From positions 10,654,001 through 10,718,000 of the forward strand of contig NC_135360.1 of the NCBI RefSeq assembly GCF_051622035.1: DNA of 64,000 bases, given 5' to 3'. The DNA comes from Arctopsyche grandis (taxonomy: Eukaryota; Arthropoda; Insecta; Trichoptera; Hydropsychidae). The position numbers and the translations under genes were made by a program. Of this stretch, positions 51,109 to 63,530 are shown one piece after another. The notes under the pieces were generated by a model, which was not told the origin of the DNA, made no database searches, and saw nothing but the letters and a program-made list of their open reading frames with translations. How positions within the stretch are numbered: the stretch's first letter is position 1; each line of letters opens with the position of its first letter.

Positions 51109-52254
51109 CGATCATTCTAATGGTCAATATCCACCGTGACATTTGTGAGAACAAGCTCGAGGTTTCAAAGAAAAAATCTCTTATGCAACATATGTATGTG
51201 CTGTATATGTAGTAGACGTAATAATAAACATAAACATATGCCCCACGCGTGACCAATTTTTCACTATAAACTTATAATCAAATCTATGATTACTATTTGG
51301 AAAAAAAAATGAACAAGCGTATTACATATACGTATGTATATATATATATATATACAAATAGCATTGATCCAATTGAAATCTCTTGGCATTTGGAAGATGA
51401 AAATATTTAGAAAAAAATCCGACACAATTAATGGTGTCAAATAGGTTAATATCGACACGTTCTTCCCTAATCGCATGTTTGCATGTCTGAGACTATTCCC
51501 ACAATAGTTACACAATATTGCCAGAAGAATGATAAAAAAATGAGCACGAATCAATCGAATTTATTTATATGAAAGAAAAAAATACGGCAATCAACGGTTT
51601 GAACGTCGCAGTAATGGGGATTTCATGTCCGGTGATTTTCTATGCGCCTCATCTCATCTCCAATTGTTCTGGACATCAATCGTCAATTTCGCTACCGTGT
51701 ATCGTAAGGCTTATGACATTAAATAAACTGTTCTCCATCATTCGTTCTGATTGAAAAATCAAATATGAAGAAAGAATTTCCTCGTGTATGCCGGAGACTG
51801 GGATTGGTGGAAACTTTTAAATTGTTTTTTTTTAACGGTATCAGTGAATCTTTTTTGTTCTATAATGTTTACATACATAATTGAGAGATCCTTTCATTTG
51901 AAAAACTAACCAGAATAATGTGATTTAAAATTACATACATAATGACATTGATAAAAATAGTATGAAGACTATAATGAGATAAGAGAAAAATAAGAAAACT
52001 GCATTAAATAGGAAGACTAAAAGTCTGTAAAAGTAGAATTTGAACTCATAATTTTTGAAGACATCAGATGTAGACTGAACAGAATTATTTGTAATGATAA
52101 AAGAGCAACGTATTTTAATTTCGAAAAAATAAGATTTTTATGATATTTTGTACGGATTCGAGTCTGATATCAATGTACATATGTACATATATATGTATAT
52201 AGAAATTAGAATATTTAAAAAATTGATAAAAAATCAACCCTCACTTTTTTCTGT

Positions 52255-52965
52255 CTTTCTTGAGAGAAACGAGTGAGATATAAAGGATTGTCTTTGTTAG
52301 ACTCTCTTTTTATAACATCCCATTCCATATGATGAGAGGATTGATATTATTCCAGCTTCTGCTGAGATGAGGAATGCTAGATTTTTGCTTTAGAAAATCC
52401 TATTCAATGGACATTGATAAGACGAATGAAAGGATCCACCAGTCCTTTTCACTCTCAAAACAATAAAGTAAGAGATGAGAAATGTTGGATTTTCTCTTTA
52501 GAACCTTTAGAAAATCCTATTCCATAGATAAGGATAGAGGAATGAGAGAATCCACCATTCTTCGCTTTCGAAATAGTGACGCGAGATATGAGGAATTCTA
52601 GATTCTCCCATTAGAATATCTTATTCCATGCATAGGGATGAGAGGGATGAGAGAATCCACCATTCCATTCCCAAAAGAGTGAAATGAGAGATGAGGAATG
52701 CTAAACTCTCCCCTTAGAAAATCATATTTTAAGCATAGGGATGAGAGGATTGAGAGGATCCACCACTTCTCCTCACTCTCAAAAAGGTGAAGCGAGGGAT
52801 GGGAATATATGATTCTTCCTCTAGAACCTCTAGAAAATCCTATTCCATAGATAGGGATTAGAGGAATGAGAGGATCCACCACTCCTCACTTAAAAAAAGA
52901 AACGCGAGGGATTGGGGATGTTGAACTCTTCGTTTAGAACATCCTATCCCACGGATAGAGTTGCA
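52255..52965 (+). repeat. Diverged tandem array, ~103-116-bp units
   Basis: The word GGATCCACCA or GAATCCACCA recurs with its TCCACC at 52435, 52551, 52656, 52759 and 52875, i.e. spacings of 116, 105, 103 and 116 bp. Units share AGAAAATCCTATTCCAT, GATAGGGAT.AGAGGAATGAGA and ..GCGAG.GATGAGGAATG. The ~11-bp length difference corresponds to presence or absence of a GAACCTCTAGA-type segment. At least six units are visible, well diverged, so the array is old. Reading frames across it are artefacts. Confidence 0.85.
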
Positions 52966-53231
52966 CTACAAGTCAATTATTATATTATATATAAAAATTA
53001 CCTATATGTACATACATACATACATTTCTAAACATATCAAACCCCTACCACCGAAGAAGAAGCTACCGAACTAATTAACATTTTAACACACCAATGATAC
53101 GTTCGAATTGAAAACATTGACAGCCCCTGAACCCGTATTGTCTTCTAGTAATTGTTTCACAACGTAAACAAACAAGACTACCGGTCAGTAGATATGTAGG
53201 TAAGATAGTGGCGAATATATCCCGTTTAGCG

Positions 53232-53561
53232 TAGTGACGTCGCCAAACCGAAATTAACACACAATGTAAACATAGTGCTGCGTTCGCCCATGGCACATAT
53301 TTACCGCATCGTTATGGTATTGGTATTGGAATTGTACACCCATGGTATTGTATAATGATAATTTCGTTTCGCTGGGTGCGTTTCGCGATTCACGAATCGT
53401 TCCGCAGGACCAAGAAAGAGTCCGGCCCGCATTTGCATTCTATCGACGTCGACGACCCGCTTACATACGATTTGATGACGGTGACGTATCATCAGACCGT
53501 CGTAACGATGATGCAGATGAAGGACGATGAACTGAGACCGTATGAAAAAGTGGTACGATAA
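53232..53561 (+). other. Orphan GC3-rich open frame, possible exon or gene relic
   Basis: The plus strand is open for about 109 codons from 53232; the first in-frame ATG is 53355, giving 68 aa ending at 53561 (stop TAA). The segment contains RTKKESGPHLHSIDVDDP and TYHQTVVTMMQMKDDELRPY. Third codon positions are about two-thirds G or C while the flanks are strongly AT-rich, and codons follow an RNY-like pattern. I recognise no family. It could be an exon of an unknown plus-strand gene, a retained gene fragment, or a GC-rich regulatory patch; the antisense frame (53301-53567) is open too, which weakens the case. Confidence 0.35.
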
Positions 53562-55224
53562 ATACAATAGGCGATACTCCTACCCACGCTTGACACTTGT
53601 AAAAGCGACACGCTAAAATAAATTTGCCCTATATTCAGAAGATCTGATCTTAAGGATTGGATACGCTAGTCTGTACATACATATGTATGTATGTACGTAT
53701 GTATGTTGGATGATCAAACGATTGTTGGAAAATGTTTATATGCTTCAATTAATTAGTTTTTTTTTCAAATAAAATCATTGAATATATGTAGTATAATTCT
53801 TTTGAAACTAGCCAATGGATATCTGTAACAAACTGCTTCAGCTGATGTTGAAATATATACATATGTAATCTCTAAGATATAATAAAGGCAGTACTTTCGT
53901 TCAATAACACTGAGCAACAAAAAAAAAACGGAATGGAGATTAATCAATCTTTACTAAAATAAATTCAACCCATTGAATTCGAATATGATAATGATTTTTG
54001 TTGGTTTGATCTTGTTTATGATATATGAGATATTGCCTTAAATATTATTGATATGAGATATTGAGATATTGCCTTAAAATACCTATAAATAAATAATAAT
54101 TAATCACCTATCGAATTTTTATATTTTTATATTTCAATACGTTTGTTTAGAAGGATTGGTTTTAAATCTTAATATATAATTTTTTTTATTTAAATGTACT
54201 ACTAAATGTACTACTCATCGGTAAATGATTTCAGATATGGTTTCACATAAAATTAGCATCTTATGGTACACGTAATAGATCAATCGTATACCATTTACTT
54301 TTTCCTTTTAGAGATAGCGGAAAACTCCTTTAGAAATATCGTAGTGATAGAAAATAAAATAAATTATTCAAAAAGTTTTGTTAGGAATGATGAAATTATT
54401 ATACTAACTTTTAAAAAGTTAATAAATTGTAACCTAAGATTAAAATTCAAGTTTAAGCGGCGAGTTTTCTTCGAAGTAAGTAAATAAAATCAAACAATTT
54501 TTACAATTTTCATTATTTTGAGTGATTCAAAATTTGAATCATATAAAACATTCCTATTATATAAACTCATAGAAATTTTCCATCGATTCACGAAGAAATA
54601 TGATACAATTAAATGATTCAACGAATAAAACACGTACCGTCGATTGCATTATATCCAATTCTTTCTATTTTTAATATTATAGAGTATTTTCAATATTATA
54701 TACACTAATACTGATGCATAGGTGACGATACATTTAATAAATATGTTTATAAAACCCATAAAAACCATTCAAACATCGTTCAAATGATAAAACTATAACA
54801 TGTACTATACTTCGATTCAACGCCTTTAATTATGCCTTAATAACGCCTTCGATTAACAATTAATACGAATTACCCTCTCACGTGCTCGTAGTACATTGTG
54901 ATACCTATCGATGTAAAGGTCATGAATTGAAACGCAAGATGTAACATAATTATTTACATATACTATATACTAATGCCGTCTCTTTACACCGCATTCCACT
55001 AGTCGACAGTGACTTTTGCAATACAACGCACAATTAAGATTTACACCGTTGTAAATTTTTCATTAAACCAACCACAATAAAAACCAGTTCCGATTCATCG
55101 ATTCCAATTTACGATTAATCGACTCCATCAGATTGAAACCTTTCAAAATGAACCACGAGGTATGTGGTCAAAAATGCAAAAATGATGACAAAACTAATAA
55201 GCCAAATGCATCTCTACTACATAT

Positions 55225-55530
<306 letters not shown>

Positions 55531-55735
55531 TTCTCTTAAGACGAAGATTTGAGGGTTCCGCCTTGTTAATTTAAATTTCCATTAGAAAATGAGAATATTT
55601 GATCGAGTTTGTTACAAACTTATGATATGTAATATATCCAAATAAATATTATATATTTTCGTGACATCCGTATAATGAAATGAGTTGAACATAGTATTGA
55701 TGAAATGAATTTTTAAAAAGTTATATTTAATATAT

Positions 55736-56049
55736 TGTAGCATGGACACGTAGAGAGGTTTCCGAGATCAGAGTGAAAGATGCAGCAGTAGTGGAGAGGT
55801 AGTTTATTGTTCTTGATCCGTCGGCCAGTCAGCCCCGAATGAATCATGGACCAAAACCGCCGAATATTTATACCCATCGGGTATTCTCCGCACAGAGAGA
55901 TCATTGGTCGATAGGTCGCGAGACCTTATTGGTTGTTGTATACGGCTCATTTATACGCTGAGGCTAATTTGGCGCGGATGCAAGATCAGGCGATTAGTGA
56001 TGGTAGACCAGCGGTCCACGAGCACCAATTACCTAATCCCCAAGTTACA
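55736..56049 (+). mobile_element. Solo LTR, family B
   Basis: 314 bp starting TGTAGCATGG and ending CCAAGTTACA, so TGTA/TACA are the inverted ends. It is flanked by ATAT at both sides (55732-55735 and 56050-56053). It is GC-richer than the flanks and has an internal TATA-like AATATTTATACCC (55862-55874). No coding sequence adjoins it. It differs in sequence from the LTRs at 36.4 and 59.3 kb. Confidence 0.77.
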
Positions 56050-56229
56050 ATATTTTAATATTAAAATACGATGTCGATTTTTTTATTGCAATTTATGTAT
56101 TTAATTACGTTTAGCGAATTGTCTGGAAGTGTTAGAATCCCGGTATGGAATAAAAAAAAGTATTCGAATATATGTAATCATACAATAGTTCAGATCTGTA
56201 TTAGAACACATCGCAATTTCCAACGTCGT

Positions 56230-56700
56230 TTGTTTTCACACGCACACACATACAAAATGGACGGACGTTACAACAACGGAAATGCAATTTTCAGCAGATT
56301 TTCACTTTCCCACAACAATGGTACAAAAAGATGGAGGCGACGAAAAAACCTAAGCGGGGCATCACATCTCGACCTCGACAGATCTCTCGACGGGTTCGGA
56401 ACCGAGCTAATTGGACACAAGAAGCGAGTGATGGACACGCGACGAATACGAAACGAACACGCTTCTAATTTTTGCACAATGGCGACAACTTCTTTTCGCC
56501 GATACTACCTATTTATGCATTATATTGGAGATGTTTGAGGGGCCTCCTCCGACAGACTGCGAGATACCGTTGCGAATTTTGGCTGAATGGCTCCGGTGAA
56601 AATGATTAACTGCGCACAGATCCTCTTTGCGTTTTGTCGCTCTCGAGCGAAATATGAGCGTGAAAATTCGTCGCACGTTGCAACCATGCATTATGCATTG
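56230..56700. other. CpG-richer patch of unknown role
   Basis: A moderately GC-rich region with open frames on both strands. The plus frame starts with ACAAAATGGACGGACGTTAC and runs to 56538; the minus frame covers 56268-56477. Neither matches a family I recognise. On the minus strand it could be an alternative promoter of Mitf; this is speculation from position and composition. Confidence 0.25.
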
Positions 56701-57044
56701 GTTTTGGTGTTTGGGTTCTTTTTAAACACACAACTTACTCCTCGGTAGACCTTATCGCACGTTACATAACAAACAACGGTTCGATAAACTGTTCAATAAC
56801 TTGAATACACTTCAAATCGATTGTTAGATTGTTTCAAATCGATTGTAAGATAAAAGGAAAATGTTAGAAAATGAAACTCTAAATGGGACTAATATCCTGG
56901 CTAAATATGCGTAGGTACATACATACATATCCAAATGTATTATTAATGGTACGAGCGATGTACCCAAATTGGTCGAAGTTCATGACATAAATAGGTTGGG
57001 GATAGGATTTTAAAAAATTTATCCGAAAATTGCTTGAAATAGTG

Positions 57045-57445
57045 TTGTTATATTGCATATGAATGTACTTAAATTACTGATTGGTTTGGTGAGCAATCCT
57101 CAAATTCTTGAAGAATTGGGTTTCAATGTTCGCAGCCATCTCGTTAGATGCCGCAGTTTGCTCTCTTCTACTGTGGCACGTACCAATTTGATGGTCTCGT
57201 CACCTGTTGCAAGGCGTATCCAGCTTATCAACCGGATTTCTGTCAACTTGGATTTGTTTAATTTATAATATGCTTATCTGTTTGACGAATTGTTTAATTT
57301 GATAAGATTGTATTTGCTGTCATATTTTATGTGTATTTTGTTTTTTATTTGTATTCTTTTTTTGTATAATTATTGTATTTTTTTTGTGTAGCCATAGTGG
57401 CGTCTCAGGGCTATTCTTTAATAATTGTAAATAAATAAATAAAGA
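57045..57445 (+). mobile_element. 5'-truncated LINE, 3' end with TAAATAAATAAA tail
   Basis: The plus strand encodes LLIGLVSNPQILEELGFNVR, then TVARTNLMVSSPVARRIQLI and a stop at 57268. About 160 bp of 3' UTR follows, ending TTGTAAATAAATAAATAAAG (57426-57445). The C-terminal pattern matches the fragment in DHCR24 intron 5 and the LINE at 61 kb (minus strand), which ends in the same AAATA-type tail. Only the terminal ~70 codons remain. Confidence 0.82.
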
Positions 57446-57794
57446 GAAGGGGAAAAATTGTTTCTCGCTCAAAAGGTTGTATGTTTCATCGATAATTCAG
57501 ATTTGTTCTAAATATGTACTAAAATCTATTTATGTTCGAATATATGTATAATATAAGTGCGTATAAAATATAATAAAAAAATAAAAAAACTTGTTCCACA
57601 GGAGACATTAATAGGATTCGAGCGAATGCCACCCACAATATTAACTTAAGTAAAGACAGAATTTTTTCAAGCGACTATAGTTCTGATTTTAAGCACCCAT
57701 ATACATATGTGCATATATTTATTGAGATTGTAATGCTTAGAACTATCTTTATCCGACATGAGTTTCCCCCATTAAAATCATAATTTGTGATAAT

Positions 57795-58045
57795 TACAGC
57801 AGCATAGCTCATAGCATAAATGGTTGCGAATCACCGAGAGTTTCCCGGGTTCAAGCCCTAGGCTAAGCTCTATTGAAAATAGCTTAATCGGAAGTATTAC
57901 TGAGTTTCGATAGTTAGTATTGGATATTTGTGACTCTAAGTCAATCGTTACCTATCATAGTTTGCCAATTTATCTGATTTCATTAGTGAAACTTTTCCTT
58001 ATTAAATTGTCAAAACCATCCCATTCACTATTTGTTGAATATGAT
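57795..58045 (+). repeat. tRNA-derived SINE copy 3
   Basis: Plus-strand copy. GCATAGCTCATAGCATAAAT is a box-A-like start, with box-B-like GGGTTCAAGCCC at 57848-57859. Then come body GGATATTTGTGACTCTAAGT and 3' domain TATCATAGTTTGCCAATTTA, ending in AAACCATCCCATTCACTATT, which is shared with copy 4. Confidence 0.75.
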
Positions 58046-58254
58046 TTCAACTATGTAAAAGAAAAATACCATAGGTATCGCTCAGGGGCACTGCCCGTAA
58101 TGCATAATGAGAAAATATATGAAATCGAGGCATTTCTATTATTCTGGATTATATTAATCTGGCCACACGTTTTTCTAACCAAACAATAAACAAATATGTA
58201 AATCAACTTCTCCATTATTTTTGAAACTATTAAAAAATATCCTCATTCATATTT

Positions 58255-58312
58255 CATCCATACCTTCTTACGTCTTATTCCACGTGTTTCGCCTTCTGCT
58301 TTTTCTAGATAG
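58255..58312 (-). mobile_element. Short RTE-like fragment
   Basis: CACGTGTTTCGCCTTCTGCT and neighbours match CACGTGTTCCGCTTCTTGTT in the RTE copy at 47131, same strand. Only about 55 bp remain. Confidence 0.5.
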
Positions 58313-59315
58313 ACTGCATAAACACACTTCTCAAATAGATGTACATACGCATATCACAAAAAATGTGATAAATCCGCGTATTATTAATAGCAAAAGTTAA
58401 TCATATTTACAGTGAAAGTATCGAACAGTGCTTTAGTCAAAATTCGATCGTAATATACATACGTCACCTTGTTCAAATACGATTTAAACTTAAGTCATAG
58501 AAAGGTGGAAAGTTCATCGATGTATTGATTTTTGATCTCTCGAAATAAATATAATTTTAATTATATTTTATAAAATGTATGTAAATACAAGACAGACACA
58601 TACTACATAACACGCAGTCGACGCAAACATGCGGAATAAAATCGCACAATGTCAGATCGGACAGATCGACGTCGACGTCATAACATCAAACATTTTACAA
58701 TGAAATAAAAAACATATCCACCATTGTTTTTGTTATTGTCTACGATTAATTTTAGAGCACCCAGTGTAGACCATTGTATGGCGGCCGTGTTCGTCGGCTG
58801 ATAGTATCTTCGTGTGCTCAGGGTTAGGCAATCGCGTTACATTAATTGATATCATTATTGTCACATCAACTGACCACTCTTCTGGCACGTTTAATTACTG
58901 TAAAATGTTAATCAACACTGCTTCGTACTCGTACTGATACTGCCGACGATAATTCAATGGCAAGATATCGATACTAATTATACATATGTACATATAATCA
59001 AACTTAAGATTCGAACCCTTCCTCTCTGGTAGTTACACAGTGACGTTTGCTATTCTCGCAATTGTGTATTTATCGCACGGTTGCTTTGTTTCAGCTGTAA
59101 ATTTCTATTTAGATTCGTTCGGATGTTAATTGTTCAATTGTGAGTTATTATGCATTGTTTAGGTTCAATTTTAAATTATGGTGTATACCGACTTATAAAT
59201 ATGTACTATAACTTTCGGATAAAGCTGAAAAGATGAAACTACTATGTAGTTTGAAAGTTCATTCGAATGCTAAATGTTCGCATATTTGGTTAAAACAGTT
59301 TTTTTGAAATGGTAC

Positions 59316-59643
59316 TGTTGCGTAGGGGTGGGTTCAGGATCCAAATGAAAGGCCAAATTCGCTTCACAGCATTTATTCAACGTCTCGGGAGGTCCACACG
59401 GAACAACCGCTCACTCCAGAATATCTGATCTACCGTGTGTATCCCCGATCCATTGACGTGTCTATTGTCTAGGCACGTAAAGTTCTACCCTGGCGAATCT
59501 ATTGTTTACACACGAACTCACCCAGGTCTGGGAAAACTCCAGCGTATCCTTTGTTCGGGCTCTTACTGAGTCCCGTTAGCCTAATCCGGGTCTCTATTAT
59601 TCACTCACGAATACACTTAGACAGTGGATACTCTCTCCTTACA
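59316..59643 (+). mobile_element. Solo LTR, family A, copy 2
   Basis: 328 bp starting TGTTGCGTAGGGGTGGG and ending TCTCCTTACA, flanked by an exact 4-bp duplication GTAC (59312-59315 and 59644-59647). Its first third matches the LTR at 36368. Because GTAC is not a low-complexity word, this is the most convincing target duplication of the three solo LTRs. No internal element sequence remains. Confidence 0.83.
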
Positions 59644-59757
59644 GTACTTTCAGATAATGCAAGCCAAATTTTATATGAGGAAGAAGCTTTAATCAATAAG
59701 AAAATACAGCACTATAATCAAGTCTTGTTATTTTAAGGATCACTGATTTAGAGGAAT

Positions 59758-59825
59758 CTACCACCCAAACAAACATACATACATATATACAAAGTCTCTT
59801 TCGAAATTATATATTAGATATAAAA
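59758..59825 (+). repeat. 3' tail of the 7.7-kb repeat family
   Basis: ACATACATAC followed by AAAGTCTCTTTCGAAATTAT and ATATTAGAT matches the end of the repeat at 7745-8247 (AGTCTCTTTCAAAATTATAT). Only the tail is recognisable. Confidence 0.65.
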
Positions 59826-60702
59826 GTGAATTTTAAGAAAAATTACATATAATGAATGAAAATGTGATAAAAATATACATATAAATAATCGTAAAGGATA
59901 TCGTATATTTAATTAATAGCGCAGATTTAAAGCCTGAAATCTAGACATATCACATTACTCAACACGCAATAGACGTATGTAGCATCTATTCTAGTGTGAA
60001 TCTAGCTTTATGTCACACAAATTGAAAATTTAAAGCGAAATATGTAATTAGGCGAGTTACCGACAATAAATGCGATTAAAAGAAGTTTAGTCGTTGGTTT
60101 GTTATCACGGGTTACGGGCAAACTACCGATCCGGTTTTATATCCGCAAAAGTTCCACTTTCGAACGTTCGATAAGAAATAAACCAGAGAACAAATACGAC
60201 CGAATTAACAGGCATTAAAAATTAACACACACACGAATTCTAAACAAAACACAGGTATACTCTAAAATTGGCATGCTGAATTTTCGCACATTGCTCGCAA
60301 CCAAACTAATAATAATTTGAGATGTGAAGTCATCATCGCGGCAGCTCATTTTGTCGTTACCGTCAATTAATCTTTATTGCATCCCATATTGTGCACGGAG
60401 AAGTTTATGTATCGGATAATCGGTGATTTGATAAGACAAAATTTATCATTAGCACCTGATGTGTGTGTGAGTATGTCATTTGCGGTTAAAATGTGTTGAA
60501 AACATAATGAAAAAGAAAATTCAAAATAGGCATTTGAAACACTTCGATAAAATGCGATATGTCGAATTCAAAAATTCATAAATATTACATATGAATTTTT
60601 TTATGTAAATGTTTGAAAAGCGCGATGAATCATTTTGATTCATCGCAGTTACAAACATACTTATAATATGTTTAATATATTATATCATTAACTCAATGTA
60701 TT

Positions 60703-61895
60703 ATTTATTTATTTATTTATTTGGAAAATTTACAGTTTATTAAGTTACATAGATTGATAGTAAAAAAAATATAATTATGTTAAGTAAACCATTAATAATT
60801 TTCACATATAGGTAAAAAAAAGAAAAGCTCAAACATTTAAAATAAGAAACAAAAATGATAATAGAGTAAGATAGTTAAAGAAAACATAAAAAGAAAAAAA
60901 ATAGAAATAACAGTATAATAAAAATATCAAAATATTAAGAATAATAATATGATAAAAATTATGAAATAATAAAAAAAATATAATATATAACAAAAAACAA
61001 AAAGACAAAATAAATACATCAAAATAAAAATTCATAATCACAATCGTAAATTTTCATTAAAATTAATCATCGAAAAACAAATTTGCAATAATTACTCTAG
61101 CTTGTATAGCATTAATATTAAATAAGTCAAACATAGAAATTGTTAAAATTAGTGTGTTGACGGTGGAGCTTGCACGCCAGATGAATGAGCTTCTTCCATA
61201 ATTAGAAAAAGTATTAGGTATGTAAAGGAGCTCATTACATCTAGTCATTCTATTTGGTACACGCAATGATAGTCTGCTCAATAATTGAGGACAGTCGATC
61301 GAGCCGTTAAGGATGTTCAAAATTGTTGAGATGTGAGCTATCTCCCTTCTTTTGACAAGAGGAAGTAGATGCTGACACCTACAAGCATCTTCATAGGAAG
61401 TATAGGTTAATCCAAAACGGCTACTGACGTACCTCAAGAATCTCTTCTGAATGCGCTCCAATCTGTCTCTTGCACCAGAGTACTCTGGGTTCCAAACTTG
61501 GGATGCAAACTCAACAATACTTCTTACGTATGCACAATATAGTATTTTGTATGATTTTATAGAAGTAAAGCATTTGGAGGACCGGATGACGAACCCGAGG
61601 GCCTTCGACGCTCGAGCTACAACATTGTCAATATGTTTACTAAAGGATAGATCAGAGTTTAAAAAGACTCCCAAATCCCTAATTTCCGATACCCTTGTGA
61701 GTCTATGTCCGTTGATTGAATGAGGAAAGTCAACTGGACATAGTTTTCTGGTGAAGGTTATGCAGGAGCATTTTGCTACATTAATTTCCAACTTATTTAT
61801 GCTGCAATAAGCCTCTAGCCTGAACAAATCATCTTGTAGGGCCAAAGCATCATTTCGGTTGTCTATATTTATATTTGGATAGCCTTCGTTCTAAA
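60703..61895 (-). mobile_element. 5'-truncated Jockey/CR1-like LINE with 260-codon RT C terminus
   Basis: The minus strand has an intact 260-codon frame (61845-61063) covering the C-terminal part of a LINE reverse transcriptase. Visible motifs are LQDDLFRLEAYCSINKLEIN (end of the palm), RDLGVFLNSDLSFSKHI, VEFASQVWNPEY and RLERIQKRFLRYVSSRFG, ending with FDLFNINAIQA. The frame is open further up to about 61895, where the copy is cut. Downstream are ~340 bp of A-rich 3' UTR and a terminal AAATAAATAAATAAATAAT tail at 60703-60722. The YADD catalytic region is missing, so it cannot be autonomous, but the long frame suggests recent insertion. Confidence 0.9.
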
Positions 61896-62399
61896 TCTGT
61901 ATCACCGTGTGTATATATTATACATATATAATCTTGATATTAATAATTAAGCAGAAACTTTCGTCAAAACGTTTTAACCCTTTGTACTCTTGTGTCTACC
62001 GTTAAAAATAAAATTTTCCGAGTTTCGTAAACTTTAGGTTGCAAAATAAAAACGTCAGTAATGGGGACAGACTAGCTAATACATGTAAATTTGGATTATC
62101 GTTGCTTTTTATTGAATCCGCATACAATTGAATTGGTAAGAGTTCAATATTTGACTATTTTAGACACTCGGTGAAAATTACATGTCAAAAGTGTAGTAGA
62201 GATATGAAGCAATGACTTGGTGTCGAACTATTAATCCTCTCAATCGAAAGCTGAAATTAAACTGATTCAAGTTTGCCTAAGTTAACGAAATTCATAAAAA
62301 ATATATATATTTTCCCATGATGCCATTACAGTTTGTCCCTGGGCGACACGTGTGGTATTAAACTTTAAATTAAAAATATTAAATTTTTAATCATATTCA

Positions 62400-62660
62400 A
62401 ATAGTGGTGATGATTCAAGTGGGTATGATGGTTTTGCCAATTTGATGATGAACCATTTCAACAATGAAATCAAATAAATTTGCAAACTCTGATAGAAAAC
62501 GATCAGTCTGACCGGCAGCACTACAAAAATACTTCCGAATAAATTTTTATCAATCAAAGTCAACCTAGGGCTTGAACCTAGTATCTCGGCGGTTAGCATT
62601 AACACAATCTCTCGGTGGTTAGCATTAACACAATCACCGAACAACACTACCGACATATAA
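62400..62660 (-). repeat. tRNA-derived SINE copy 4, with duplicated head segment
   Basis: The minus strand has box-B-like GGTTCAAGCCCTAGG (62566-62580) and the family 3' domain (TATCAGAGTTTGCAAATTTA), ending near GGCAAAACCATCATACCCAC. Its tRNA-like part contains a direct duplication of about 26 bp: CTCGGCGGTTAGCATTAACA and CTCGGTGGTTAGCATTAACA at 62585 and 62611. The duplication doubles the box A region. Confidence 0.75.
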
Positions 62661-63316
62661 GGATGAGTTTTACAAATAAAAAAAAGGCAAACAAAAGGGC
62701 AAAAGGGGTAAACCGAGCAGAACTTTCGGTTTTTCACTCCGAATTTGCACAAGAAAAAAAAACACGGTTTTGCACAAGAATTTCCGGATTTTAACATATT
62801 ATGTTTTGGTTTTCAGCACCAGTTTATAATCAAATTTTTTGAATATTTTAAAGAAGAAGAAGTGAAACAGTTCGCTATGATATCTTATCATCAATTTTAT
62901 CGATACACTTAAAATATTCCCAGAAAGTTAACTCTCTTTATAAAAGGTGATTGTCCGGATAATTAAAAAATATCTAAAAGAGCTTTAATTACTGAAATAA
63001 TTTACAAATTGATTAATAAATTTGGATATTAAGAATAAATTTTTAAATATGTATGTATATACGAGAGATAACAAGTGGTTTCAATTTTGACATGGTTTTC
63101 ACCAAGACAATAGTAACTCTATATGCGTATGTATATCTTAAAAAATGCTTGTTACGGTTACTAAGCGAATAATATATTATATTCCACTGTATTATTTTTT
63201 CAGTTATCATAAAAATGTTATCGAATGCTTTATTTTAATTGGAACAATTTAATTATACAGCACAGAGTGCAAAGTGTTAGCCCGAGCTCAAGATTCGTAG
63301 ATAGGAGGATACTTAC
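62661..63316. other. AT-rich interval downstream of the 63.3-kb exon
   Basis: No exon or recognisable repeat boundary. If the 63317-63369 exon belongs to Mitf, this is the start of its large first intron. Confidence 0.4.
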
Positions 63317-63369
63317 TCCTTTTTGTTGACGACGATGACCAGCTTGACTTTGCGTGGTCCCTTCGTCAT
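63317..63369 (-). CDS. Candidate first coding exon of Mitf
   Basis: On the minus strand an ATG at 63369 opens MTKGPRKVKLVIVVNKK plus two bases GA, ending at a strong donor, GA|GTAAGT. The exon lies in a GC-rich patch typical of promoters. The split codon (2 bases) fits the first known Mitf exon at 45536, which needs two upstream bases; joining gives an Asp codon and a 584-residue protein. No other minus-strand gene lies between. Against: the peptide itself matches nothing I recognise, an in-frame longer start exists at 63495, and a phase match has a 1-in-3 chance. Start at 63369 preferred because the residues after it look more protein-like than the Arg/Gly/Pro-rich upstream frame. Confidence 0.5.
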
Positions 63370-63530
63370 GCTGACAGCTGGAATCCTGCCGATGTGCAGG
63401 CGAGGAACGAGACGAAGACCCGAAGGTCCGTCCCTTCCTCTGTTCCTCAACGGATAATCGATTGGGCCGGATAACCGAGCCGAGACTATTGTCACCTGCC
63501 CGTCATACTGTCACTCGTTAACTATCCCTC
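63370..63530 (-). promoter_or_regulatory. GC-rich 5' UTR/promoter of the 63.3-kb exon
   Basis: About 130 bp upstream of the minus-strand ATG are markedly GC-richer than the surroundings (CCCGAAGGTCCGTCCCTTCC, GGGCCGGATAACCGAGCCGA). This is typical of an insect first exon and core promoter. No TATA box was seen. Confidence 0.45.

Noticed and set aside
52598-52882. 94-codon frame with internal near-repeats
   Set aside because: Its internal repetition (PLIPLIP.., GRGR..) comes from the ~110-bp tandem array.
56071-56538. 155-codon plus-strand frame
   Set aside because: No recognised motif, an AT-rich first third, and an equally plausible antisense frame; kept only as a CpG-richer patch.
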